From assembly GCF_003369915.1 (NCBI RefSeq), contig NW_022881614.1:5725001-5789000 (forward strand): 64,000 nt of DNA. The letters run 5' to 3'. Below are positions 36,442-46,242 of this stretch, piece by piece; position 1 is the stretch's first letter, and every line of letters starts with the position of its first letter. The position numbers and the translations under genes are program-made. Under the pieces are notes generated by a model. That model made no database searches. It was not told the DNA's origin and saw only the letters and a program-made list of their open reading frames with translations. Source of the DNA: Drosophila miranda (Eukaryota; Arthropoda; Insecta; Diptera; Drosophilidae).

Positions 36442-37662
36442 ATGGAAGAGGACGAAAACCTGGCTTTCATGAAGGGCAGCAAGCTCGCCCGATCGCCAGC
36501 AGCTGCGTCAGCTCCAGGAGCAGAGTTACAGAGCATGGACCCGGACGCCCGGGAGACCCCTAAGAGGGTACGGGACCCAGCCAGCCCAGAGAGTTTGCAA
36601 AGAAAAACGCCGCCTAAGAGAAGTAAGGCCTGCCAGGAGGCAACCTGCCTCGAAAACCTCCAAGAGCTGGGAAATATCTTGGATGAAGTCCATAGCAGAA
36701 TGATGGATAAGAATACGCGCCACATCAACATGGCGACGAGAAACATGTTCGTGCGAATGAAGGAGCTTCACACGAGCATCAATGAAGCAAGCCAAGCATC
36801 AGCAGCGGGCAGAAGCGCCAGGCAGGAAGGCCTCGACGCCGCAGTCCTGTGCTCAAAATGCTCATAGAGCACCAAGAGCATGAGCATGGACAAAGAGCAG
36901 CCGACAACGACAGCCTGGAAGAAGGATGCCGCGGCGCAAACGGAGCCGTGGCGTAGGCTAAGCCAGCCACTGGTGGATCCGGGTCCCCCCCCCCCCCCCC
37001 CTCACCCCACGCGCCCAAGGCAGCGAAAAGGCGCCAACGCAACCAGGAGGCCGCAGAAGAAAGCCCCGTTGCCGCCACAAGATGACGTGGCGACGCCCAG
37101 CGTTATGAGCCAGACTAAGAGCCCCGAGATTCCGGTCAGCGGATGGAGGGAGGTGGCCAAGAAGACGAGGGCAGCCAAGAAGCCGGCTAGGAAACCTCAC
37201 CGCCCGGACGCTAGTAACCGCGGAGGACCTTGTCAAGGCCTTAGCGGAACAATTTGCCATCAAAGCCGACTCGGTGAATGTGAGAAGCCTACGCCCATCA
37301 TCCGGGACACCCAGACTGCCGAAATTGGATTGCCGAGCAAGGATGCTCAAGTGGTCCTCGGCAAGGGCAAGGTCAAGGTGGGATGGACGGTATGTAAGAT
37401 CAAGGAGAAGGACTCGCAGCCTAGGTGCTACAAGTGCTTGGAGATTGGGCACATTGCGCCAAACTGCCATAGTGCGGTGGACCGAACTGGGTGCTGCATT
37501 CGCTGCGGCGTCAATGGGCACAAGATAGCAGACTGTCCAAACAAGGCAACCTGCTTCGTCTGCGCCGGGAGAGGCCGAGAGGACAGAGGCCATCAATCGG
37601 GAAGCCGGCAGTGTCCCTTCTCGAAGCTAGGAGAGGTAGCCGGAACAAGAGGATGGAAGTGA
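36442..37662 (+). pseudogene. ORF1 (gag-like) of the Waldo-like element, frameshifted
   Basis: The first frame opens at an ATG (GMEEDENLAFM) and runs to a stop at 36865-36867. The protein continues from 36880 in another frame through a Pro/Lys-rich region (an 11-base C run at 36985 marks a likely slip site). A further slip falls near 37210-37315, where two frames each carry part of the expected sequence. The C-terminal part shows three closely spaced Cys/His knuckles (CYKCLEIGHIAPNC, CIRCGVNGHKIADC, CFVCAGRG...H), typical of R1-clade Gag. At least two frameshifts are present. Confidence 0.75.
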
Positions 37663-40642
37663 TCCAGCTCAATCTGAATCACTGTAGGGCCGCACAGGAC
37701 CTGCTCCTGCAGACGGTGAGAGAAGTCAAATCGGACCTGGCCATACTCAGCGAGCCGTACAAATCAGGTGACAACGAATCCTGGGCGACCGACAGAACAG
37801 GGAAGGCATCCCTGTGGGCATGTGGAGGCGATCCCTGCAAACTCAGCAATGTGCTGGCAGGAGACGGATTTGTGCGCGCGAGAGCTGGCAACCTATGGGT
37901 ATACAGCTGCTACCTAGCGCCCAGTCTACCCCTCGAGTCCTTCGCCCGAATCATTGAGGAACTAGCTGAAGACGCAAGAAACCGCGGGGCAGTCCTAATC
38001 GCCGGGGACTTCAACGCGTAGGCACACGAGTGGGGCTGTCAAGTCACCAACGCAAGAGGCCGAATCCTGCTAGAAACTTTAGCATTGCTAGACCTAGCGC
38101 TGCTGAACGAGGGCTCCCAGCAAACCTTCTGCAGGGGTAGCGCTGGGTCAATCATTGACCTAACGTTCGCGAGCCCTTCGCAGCTGCGCAATGCAAGGTG
38201 GCGAATAGGAGACGTGTACACCGGAAGCGACCACGAAGCCATAGTATGCACCATTGGCGAACGCCCCAGACCCAGCAGATCAAGCGCGAGGAGCAAAGCC
38301 TACATCGTGGACACGCTCAACACCAGCGCTCTGGCTAGAAGCCTTGAGACGTGGGAGGCCCTCGGGGACACAAGTGCCAACGAATCGGCCAACCAGCTCG
38401 CCTTGCGAATGGAGGAGGCCTGTGACAGGAGCATGAGACAGCGGAAGCCATTCATGCGGCACCACGAGCCAATCGTGTGGTGGAACGCCGACATCGACAG
38501 GCTCCGGACAACGTGTCTAAGGGCCAGACGAGCTATGCAGAGAGCGCGACGCACGACTCGGTTCGTCACATCGCATGAGGAGTATAGGACCGCCAGGAAG
38601 GCACTGAAGCATGCAATTCGGTGCAGCAAGCGGGAATGCTTTATCCAGCTCTGCGACACAGCGGAACAAGACCCCTGGGGCAGGGCTTACAACATCGTTA
38701 TGAAGCGGCTAAGTGCCGGGAGCAAGGCGCCAACGGACCCCAGAACCCTCGAGGACATAGTGCACACCCTGTTCCCCAGCGAGCAACAGAGGCGTCCAGG
38801 CCCCTTAGAAAGCGACGCACCGATCACGGGCATCGAAATGATCACGGACGCGGAGATTCTGGAAGCCGGTAGGAGCCTGCCCAGCAAAAAAGCCCCAGGC
38901 CCGGATGCAAACCCAAATAGGGCTTTAAAACTGGCATTGGCACTACAGCCATCCGCCTTCGCCGAGGTCTTCAATAAGTGTCTGCTAGAAGGTACCTTTC
39001 CCGATAGGTGGAAGATTCAAAAGCTACTGCTGCTCAACAAGCCAGGGAAACCACCAGGCGAGCCTTCCTCGTACAGACCAATTTGTCTCCTGGACAACGC
39101 GAAAAGGTGTGCGAAAAGCTCATTGCACGTAGGCTCAGCCGTGCCATTGAAGATGCCGGCGGCTTGTCGCCCAACCAGTATGGCTTCCGGAAAGGCAGAT
39201 CAACCCTGGATGCCATTGGCATAGTCACCAACATAGCGGAGAATGCAATAAGTGGGACCCGCTGGAGAGCGGGCCAAAAGCAGTACTGCCTGCTGGTTAC
39301 CCTGGATATAAAAAACGCTTTCAACTCTGCGGACTGGGGTAAAACGATGGAAGCCCTACGGAGGCTACGGATCCCGGAATACCTCCTGAGAATAGTGGAC
39401 AGCTACCTCAGTGAGAGGGTGCTGCTGTACGAGACGAGCGAAGGGATAAGATCATATAGAGTGACTGCTGGAGTCCCGCAGGGGTCGGTGCTGGGGCCGC
39501 TCCTGTGGAATATGATGTATGATGGAGTTCTGCGACTGAACCTTCCCGAGGGCACGACGGTCGTCGGGTTTTCCGATGACGTCGCCATCGTAGTGGTAGC
39601 CAAGGACCTTGCAGCAGTTGAAGCAGCTGCAAACGGGGAAATCCGTGCCGTGGAGACGTGGCTCGCCATAGCGGGATTACAGCTGGCGGCCCACAAGACC
39701 GAGGCTGTTCTGATTAGCAGCAGGAAGAAGGTGGAGACGGCCCGAGTGTCGGTCGGCGGACACGAAATTACTTCGCAAAGGGCTCTTAAATACCTAGGAG
39801 TAATGCTGGACACTAGGCTTTCATTTAGAGAGCTCTTGGAGTACGCCAACACAAAGGCCACACAGACTTGCCGAGCACTCTCGCGAATCCTGCTCAACAC
39901 CAGGGGGCCAAAGCAAGCAAGGAGGAAGCTGATCACCAGCGTCGTCTTTCAGCTCCTGTATGCTGCCGCAGTGTGGTCCAAAGCGACGAAGGTGCCGAGC
40001 TATATGCGAGGAGTCGAAGCAACGCACCGCTTATGTGCCATCAGGATCGCCTGCGCGTTTAGAACCATATCTGACGACGCAGCACTGGTCATCGCGGGAC
40101 TAGTCCCAATAGCAGAGCAAGCGAGGGAAAGGGCCGAGGTGTACGAGCTATCTCGCAGGGACACCCTCAATCCTCCCACCGGAGTCGAGAGAGAATCACC
40201 CAGGCACGAGACCGTCAGGAGGTGGCAGATGAAGTGGGATTCCTCGACTAAAGGACGCTGGACCCACCAGCTGATTCCGGATATCAAGCTGTGGTTGGAG
40301 AGGAAGCACGGACAGGTGGACTTCCACCTCACTCAGATGCTGAGCGCCCACGGATGCTTCAGATCGTACCTGAAGCGGTTTGGACACGAAACGGAGGACT
40401 GGTGCCCATCATGTGGTCGAGGTACCCTGGAGCACGCTCACCACGTCTTCTTTGAATGCCACCGTTTCGAGTACGAGAGGCGCCAGCTAGAGGATGAGCT
40501 AGCCACCAGCATTAGCGTCGGAGGGATCGTGCCGCTCATGGTAGCGAATCCCAAGGCGTGGGATGCCACCACTAGGTTCGCCGCCACTATAATGCGGGAA
40601 CTACGGAGAGCGGAGAGGGAAAGGAAAGTGTTGGAGGAGTAA
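37653..40642 (+). pseudogene. ORF2 (endonuclease, reverse transcriptase) of the Waldo-like element, stop plus frameshift
   Basis: It starts at ATG 37653 (MEVIQLNLNHCRAAQDLL), overlapping the end of ORF1. Endonuclease motifs include ILSEPYK, IAGDFNA and GSDHEAI. A TAG at 38019-38021 interrupts directly after GDFNA. The reverse transcriptase begins with KKAPGPDA and SYRPICLLD; the frame slips near 39090-39110 and resumes as EKVCEKLIARRL. It then shows LDIKNAFNSADW, AGVPQGSVLGPLLW and the catalytic FSDDV (39570). The C-terminus holds CPSCGRGTLEHAHHVFFEC, the R1-type CCHC segment, and ends at TAA 40642. One nonsense mutation and one frameshift inactivate it. Confidence 0.83.
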
Positions 40643-40804
40643 GGAGGAACGGCTGTGCGAAGCAATGCTTTGCGGCCGTACCGCATAGCTACGCCCCATT
40701 ACCCCACCAACAAACCACAGTCCCAGACCCCCACAACTAGTTGCTAACCTTATATAAGAACTAGTATTAAAGCATAATAAAAGTAATAGAATACAAAAAA
40801 AAAA

Positions 40805-41112
40805 CATGCCCCCTCCTACACACACTCTCCCATAAGCAGACGCTTTAAGTAGGCTAAAACGCAAGGAAACTCGCCACAACCCCCCTCGCAGCAGACGCCA
40901 GCTAAAGGTCAAATATTCATGTCTTTCAAATATATTTTCTTGTTTTCCAACACCATTTCATGCCCTTATTAGGCAGTTGTATCTGCTAAGTGCTGAGGTT
41001 CTTGTCCCCGCTACGCCTTTTTTTGGAAAATGTAGTGCTTAGTTTACTGGCTGCTACGAAACTATTAAACCGAAATACGAAAGCCATCTCTCAATCTTCT
41101 TTCCATTCTCAG
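40805..41112. other. Intron remnant right of the Waldo-like element
   Basis: Short non-coding stretch ending in the acceptor tttccattctcag at 41112. It contains cacacact near 40820, which could be the other side of the ACAY target. Nothing else seen. Confidence 0.4.
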
Positions 41113-41666
41113 GAAATTAACATCACCATTTCGCGATGAGCCCCAGAAGAACACCCAGGCTGTCTACGGGACTACAGAGGCTGTTTCCGAGCTTTTGGAT
41201 CCAGCACCCGTTCCCCAACCGCCTCGACAGCCTGCTGATTCTGATGTGCCTCCAATGGTTCAGCTGGGACACCCTGGTAAGTGCTCATAGCTCTGACGAT
41301 CTCTCTCTACCTCTCTTAATTAACGCCTTATTCCTCCATAAGCCATAACGGAAAAAGTCTTCACTGAGACGAAACTGACGATTGCACGATCTCCCAGATC
41401 TTGGGCAAAAAGCAACTCACAGTTATATTAACGCAGGGTGTTGGTGGCTCGCCATCTTCATTCCTCCCCAGGTGCAAAGCTTTACTTGACTGACCAAAGT
41501 TTGCTATGCTAAATAATGCAAATAAGGCAAAAATGCGAGTACTCATCAGGGGTAAATCCCATCTTCGATCGTTTCACACCATTTGCTGGGTGAAATTTGG
41601 TTTGTTTTCTCTTCTCTTTGTTTGTCCACCGCTGCGGCAAAATCCCCCATTCCATAGGCAGATTTG

Positions 41667-41704
41667 TTTAAAAGCCAAAGTACAGCTACAGATTCTCATC
41701 AGTT
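41667..41704 (+). promoter_or_regulatory. Core promoter of the small secreted peptide gene (TATA-like plus initiator)
   Basis: A TATA-like tttaaaag lies at 41667-41674, and a canonical Drosophila initiator TCAGTT lies at 41699-41704, 34 bases from the first T of the TATA to the initiator A. The start codon follows 27 bases downstream of the predicted start site. Confidence 0.55.
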
Positions 41705-41727
41705 CGTTGAGAAGTCTTGCCAGAAAC

Positions 41728-41922
41728 ATGAAATCTGTGATCGCTTTTATTGTGCTCCTTTTGAGCCTAGTCGGAGCACTGCCCGCTCCTCATGTAGTAG
41801 TCGTTCCACTGCCACTGGGACTGCCAATTGGACTGCCGCCACCGCCACCACCGTACTATCACCATCACCACCATCATTCGCCAGGCTATGGCTATGGACA
41901 CAGAAATAACTACTATGGATGA
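41728..41922 (+). CDS. Small secreted Pro/His-rich peptide, 64 residues, intact
   Basis: A single-exon frame from ATG 41728. Residues 1-18 (MKSVIAFIVLLLSLVGAL) form a clear signal peptide. The mature part is hydrophobic and Pro-rich (VVVVPLPLGLPIGLPPPPPP), then a run of six His after YY, ending SPGYGYGHRNNYYG. The composition resembles small insect cuticle-linked, antimicrobial or metal-binding secreted peptides, but no family is recognised and no function is claimed. A TATA-like box and initiator sit at the right distance upstream, which supports a real gene. The longer frame upstream of this ATG is leader sequence. No AATAAA was found downstream. Confidence 0.7.
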   Translation: MKSVIAFIVLLLSLVGALPAPHVVVVPLPLGLPIGLPPPPPPYYHHHHHHSPGYGYGHRNNYYG

Positions 41923-42912
41923 TACCTCAATCGATGCGTATGCCCCATGGATAGATTTATGTATTTGTAAAATAAGACTATTGCTAGGCTTTATGCCCTT
42001 GAAGCTGTCACAAAATCTTGATAAGTGATGTAATATATTAATATTATATTAACAAACGATAAATATTGTGACATTTCCGTCATATATCCATTTTATATTC
42101 TATTGTGCGTTAAAAACGATCCGCTTGGATCATTTTATGGACTCGATTCTATGTAGGCTAAAGCTCTATATAAAGCTTAGCTCTGGCTGGTTCCTTAATT
42201 TGACTTTGCAGAACGCAATAGTTTAGTACAAAGCTCTCAAAGCTTCTTCTCAAAAAGCATCCCCTTCCATATGTGTAAATATGTACATACGTTGCAGCAA
42301 CGACCTTGAAGGCTGCAACAAGCGCAACAGCAACAGAAACAGCTACAACAACATGTAGGAGCAGTTAGCTGCAAATCAATTCCGGGGACCGGGGAAAATT
42401 CAATGTCAGGGGCATAAGCTTTTCGTGCAATTTGTCATTTGGCCGCTCCGCTCTTCTGTATCCGTTGCATACTCTGAGGCGGGCAACACATTACGCATAC
42501 ATCGATGGCCAGTGCAAGCAGCGATTTATTAGAGAAATAACTAAATATTTAAGAACCATTTGGAACAAACAAAAAAGTGGATTCGGGGGCTATTGAGTGC
42601 TTATCGCGAGCGAGAAAATTGCGACAGAGAAATGAGGCAAATTTAGCCGAACGAAAGAAAATTTTTGGTCGCCAGAGCAAACTGTTGCTGCTGGTGTTGT
42701 TGTATCTCTTGGTGGCTGGTGCACCAGGGTGCTTGCTGCTGGTGGCAGTTTGTGTTTGGTGGGTGACGGTGCCAAGTGTTGATCATGACCGCGTAAAAAT
42801 ACGTATAAATATAATTAAAATCGAGAAACAGAAACAAAATCAAAGCAAACAAGTTCGCTTCACACGATATTCAAATAAAAATCCCAAACGAAAATTGTAT
42901 AACGGCAGCGAG

Positions 42913-44410
42913 ATGAACAGAACGATATTGCACTGGAGCTATCTGAACTTCAGAGATGTGCCGATGGACCTGTTCCTGTATGAGGATCTAGAGGAGGTAT
43001 ACCTCAAGGAGAACTTCATTTCGGCGATACCCCAATGGCTGCTGAGTATCACGACCCTCAAGTTTATCCATCTAGCGGGGAACAACCTGACCGAATTGCC
43101 CCATGACATCTATATGCTGGAGAACCTTGAGTTCCTCGATGTCTCCAACAACGAGCTGAAAGAGCTGCCGCCCACACTGGGTCTGCTGCTCCGTCTGCAG
43201 CAGCTGAACGTCTCCGGCAATACGCTGACAGAACTACCAAAGGGTAAGAGTACTAGAACGCCCCACTAGCGACTCCGGTATCCACTGCATTGCCCACCCT
43301 ACTGTCAACCCTTTCAGACATGAGCAACTTGCGCAATTTGGAACATTTGAACATATCCAAGAATCGGTTCCGACGCCTCCCCATACAGCTGAGCGAATGC
43401 GTCCGCCTCAACGAGCTGAACCTGAGCGACAATGAGAACCTGCTGCACATACCCGGGCGCATCGCCAACCTACCGATGCTACAATCCCTCGCAGCTGATC
43501 GTGAGTACTTCGAATACAATACCAAGCCAAAGATCGAGATGAGTATTGGGTACGGTTCTCTTGCAGGCTGCGCTCTCATCTACTTGCCGGCTGCTCTCTC
43601 CAAGTTTATGAACCATGTGCGCATATTTCACAACACGTCGATCAATTACTTGCCCATGATCTACGAGAAGTTCTATCAGAACTTCTACGACAATCGCCAG
43701 AAGTTCACACTCATGTATGTTATAGATCCACCTCTACATGATTGCAACTCTACCTACCCTTCGCTTCAAATGCAGTACCATTAGCCACAAGGGTCTGTTC
43801 TGGGTGCGGGAGCTTGCTACATACAAACGCCTGCTGCTTCCGGTGGGCACGCGAAGAGTCTTCGAAGTGCCCTCCAAGGAGAACCGGATCACACTCTACG
43901 ACGACTGTTTGCATGCCATCCAAACGCTGAACCGTCAGGTGCCTGTCTACGAGAACAGTGCTCTGCACCGCCTCCTCCCCGAGCCTTATATGAGCTCGCA
44001 GATTAACAATGGCGCCATCGCCCGCTGCACGACTACCCAATGCTCGAGGTGTTTGTACACTACCTACTACTTCATGGTTGTCAAGAGGTGAGTGTTGATG
44101 GAGGGCCTGCCTGCGTCAATGTTTTGATCTGACACCCAAACCGGTCCCGAACGCTTTCTAGATTAGCCAACCGAACCTTTCATAGCAATAAGAACTATAC
44201 TACAGTAGATTGGGGATTGGGGCCATGTTTGTGTACACATTGCCTCTTTACAGATTTGGGAGCTCTTCAAAGCAACTTTTCACCTGTAACTTCTGTTCTC
44301 AATCTTGCGCCAATTTCTGGCTTGCAGCCAACAGCAGAAGATACTTTCAACTCCCCTGCAGAGTCTCTGATGATGACGACGAAGACGTCGACAACGGTCC
44401 TAGGAAGTAA
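42913..44410 (+). CDS. LRRC28-like leucine-rich repeat protein, five exons, intact
   Basis: Exons 42913-43243, 43318-43500, 43567-43714, 43776-44087 and 44254-44410. They total 1131 bases (376 residues plus stop), with GT-AG ends and matching phases throughout. Residues about 25-175 hold roughly seven leucine-rich repeats of the LxxLxLxxNxLxxLP type (LKFIHLAGNNLTELP, LQQLNVSGNTLTELP). The C-terminal half has no repeats: it contains an amphipathic SHKGLFWVRELATYKRLLLP segment, then CTTTQCSRC (about 300-310) and CNFCSQSC (about 337-344). This paired-cysteine layout matches vertebrate LRRC28, a poorly studied LRR protein, and is probably a zinc-binding site. It ends in an acidic DDDDED tail. The start is the first in-frame ATG; an upstream extension would need a GTG. 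Its 3' end is about 150 bases from the end of the convergent DM4/DM12 gene. Confidence 0.85.
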
Positions 44411-44558
44411 ATTTGGATGGAACGTCCGCCTAAATGTTGTAAAAATGCACTCATATACGTACATGTAGAATTGTTTAGATACTATTGTACCTTTAATTAG
44501 TTGTGTAAATGTTGTGTGTTCTACTGGCAACCAGCGCCTACAAACTCTTACTCTAAGC

Positions 44559-45283
44559 TTAAACAAAACTCTGCGTTGGACCCCGCTCATGCAGGTGGAT
44601 ATAGTCGTCAAGGACACAGTGCGACGCCTGCGGATATGCTCGGCCCATTCTATAGGCATCCAGATATCGTTCGTCCAGCGTTCGATGGGGTCTAGCAGAT
44701 GGAGAATAATAGATTAGAGATTAGCTTCAATTTGGACCTGGAAATTCTCTTACCTCAGCAGTCTGTGCAACAACTGGGCATAGAGGCCACTATGCTCGTG
44801 TACTTGTCCATTCTCGCAGATCAGACGATCCAGACAAGCCGTTCCATTCTGCCCAATCTGCGACATATAGTTCTCGGCAAACTTGAACAGCAGAAGCTGC
44901 GGCTCATCCACGATAGGCGGAACGGCAGGAGGATTAGCACCTTTTAGGTCACGAGCACTGCTCCAAAGATTCCACCAATAAATTGGTGTCTGCGGCTCAT
45001 TGAATTGATAATGGAAATTCATCAGCCAGACCAGCCAGCGCCAGGCCTTCTTCTCTTGAAACGGAACCGGAAAGGCGCATCCAGTGACCAGCTGTGCAGA
45101 GAATATGTCTTACTTATTGATGTTACACTCTTCAAAAATATTCCTACGATAGTTCACCTTGACAACTCCTCCATTTTGGTAGATCAGGAAGCGTTTCTGC
45201 CTCCGGTGATGATGCCAGGACGTGAGACTGGGGCTCAGGGCCCGCCCACCTTCCACAGCCAGCAAAAGCATCGAAAGAATCAT
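44559..45283 (-). CDS. DM4/DM12-family secreted protein, three exons, intact
   Basis: Minus-strand exons 45283-45158, 45091-44754 and 44691-44559 sum to 597 bases (198 residues plus TAA) with matching phases and GT-AG ends. A signal peptide (MILSMLLLAVEGGRA) is followed by the hallmark basic motif RRQKRFLIYQNGGVVK, TGCAFPVPF right after the first intron, and QFNEPQTPIYWW. Further motifs are CLDRLIC (about 130) and the family ending YLDAYRMGRAYP...HCVLDDYIHLH. The usual CP pair near the C-terminus (CxxxYxxCPxSLF) is degenerate here, reading ERGPTQSF, so one expected cysteine is missing. The family is insect-specific and of unknown role. The start codon lies 18 bases from the left edge of the triplicated EFHC1 segment, so the duplication began within or beside this gene's promoter. 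Confidence 0.85.
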
Positions 45284-45364
45284 TCTATAAAAAAGTTGAA
45301 TACTTTAATTGTATATCCTATGTATGTGTAGGCAAATCCGTAACTTGTAGGTCAAATCACTCAC

Positions 45365-45475
45365 ATGAGATTCATTCTGCCGCTTTTCGTGCTGTCCGCT
45401 TGGGCTCTGGACAGCGTATACCATACTCTTCGATTTTATGACAGAATTTTACATAAAAGAGAAGATCAAAGATGA
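45365..45475 (+). CDS. Possible 36-residue secreted-like ORF, present in all three units (tentative)
   Basis: The frame opens with MRFILPLFVLSAWALDS, which looks like a signal peptide, and ends HKREDQR. Copies at 52762-52872 and 55785-55895 keep the frame; the middle copy has Trp13 changed to Leu by one base. With such short, young duplicates an open frame is weak evidence. It could be a small peptide gene or chance sequence in the shared upstream region of two divergent genes. Confidence 0.25.
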   Translation: MRFILPLFVLSAWALDSVYHTLRFYDRILHKREDQR

Positions 45476-45850
45476 AAGATGGAAGGTGAGAAAAAGCACG
45501 TGCTGTCGGTGGGTTTCCTGCTTTTGCATGTCCGACTAATTAGCGAACAACGCGACGTCTGCGCCGAAAGTAATTAGAGCCAGAACTTGTTACCAATCTG
45601 GCTGAGTAAATCAAAGGCAGATGGTTCTGGCAGCCAACGAACAGCAGAAGAACAGCAACTCTCATAAGTATATATCCACCGAAAACTGAAACCAATCTCG
45701 TTTAGATCTCTGTGTAACTAATTGTGATGTGTGTTTACGTCCGATCGAAAAACAAAAACTGGAAAATTCAATTTTTTTGTTTAGTGGAAATCAAAACTTA
45801 ACCAAACCAAATATTAATCAACGAAAATTTATATGGATGTTTATATCAAG

Positions 45851-45854
45851 CTAT
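45851..45854 (+). repeat. Left 4-bp target duplication (CTAT) of the gypsy-type element
   Basis: ctat directly precedes the 5' LTR and is repeated at 51290-51293 after the 3' LTR. The uninterrupted site (tcaagctatcaatg) is present at 54368-54381 and 57405-57418. Confidence 0.9.
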
Positions 45855-46147
45855 TGTAGCAAGGTAATAATTAGTGAGGCATTCAACTAGTATTTAAAAT
45901 AGCATACAGCGCGCATTGGTATTTACCGCACCATCGATACACTCGGTGGGAAATACCAATAGTGAGATATCGGATAAGAAACATCGAGAAGAGAGTGAGG
46001 GCACTTTGTAAATGGCGATTGTGAGAGACGGACGCGCAGCTAATAAAAAAGAGTTACATTAAATCACCGGGTTTGTGTTTTTATACCTATACCGTTCACT
46101 CACGCACCGATATTGGTCACTACAATTCCCGGGTTAGACGGCCTACA
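45855..46147 (+). repeat. 5' LTR, 293 bp
   Basis: Begins tgtagcaaggtaataatt and ends ggcctaca (TG...CA). It appears identical along its length to the 3' LTR. A TATA-like tatttaaaata lies near 45889. Confidence 0.92.
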
Positions 46148-46242
46148 ATTTCAGAAGTGGGATACGATCAATCGCCGCCAGTGAAAAATAGCGAAAATTT
46201 TTATTATCTCGTCCGTCGAAGACGCCATCGCTGAAAAAAAAC

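Larger units (their letters stand above)
35916..40804 (+). mobile_element. R1-clade (Waldo-like) non-LTR retrotransposon, nearly full length
   Basis: It starts after an ACAY-type tract with a 5' leader from about 35916 and has a gag-like ORF1 with zinc knuckles. ORF2 encodes an APE-type endonuclease, reverse transcriptase and a C-terminal CCHC-type segment. The 3' UTR carries AATAAA-like motifs near 40773, and a ten-base A run ends the element (40795-40804). The ORF2 layout and terminal Cys/His motif are those of the R1 clade. Both ORFs are damaged, so the copy is dead. Assignment to Waldo rests on target context plus clade features; a search against the Waldo and R1 families would settle it. 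Confidence 0.8.
32314..41431 (+). pseudogene. Possible three-exon gene with a transposon-filled first intron (tentative)
   Basis: Proposed exons: 32314-32352 (MGSNGAKSGAGKK, then gtaagt), 41113-41276 (acceptor ttctcag, donor gtaagt) and 41343-41431 (acceptor cataag, stop TAA). Exons 2 and 3 join in phase and give a plausible low-complexity protein (...DEPQKNTQAVYGTTEAV..., then ITEKVFTETKL). Exon 1 to exon 2 is out of phase by one base: in the exon-1 frame, exon 2 hits TGA after eight codons. Either a one-base loss near 41132 broke the gene, a microexon is missed, or exon 1 belongs to another gene. The N-terminal MGSN could be a myristoylation start. The intron (32353-41112) holds three retroelement or ISY-like insertions. 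No orthologue recognised. Confidence 0.33.

Noticed and set aside
42577-42912. 112-codon N-terminal extension of the LRRC28-like protein
   Set aside because: It would start at GTG, is basic and low-complexity, and has no in-frame ATG; the first ATG at 42913 gives the family-typical N-terminus.
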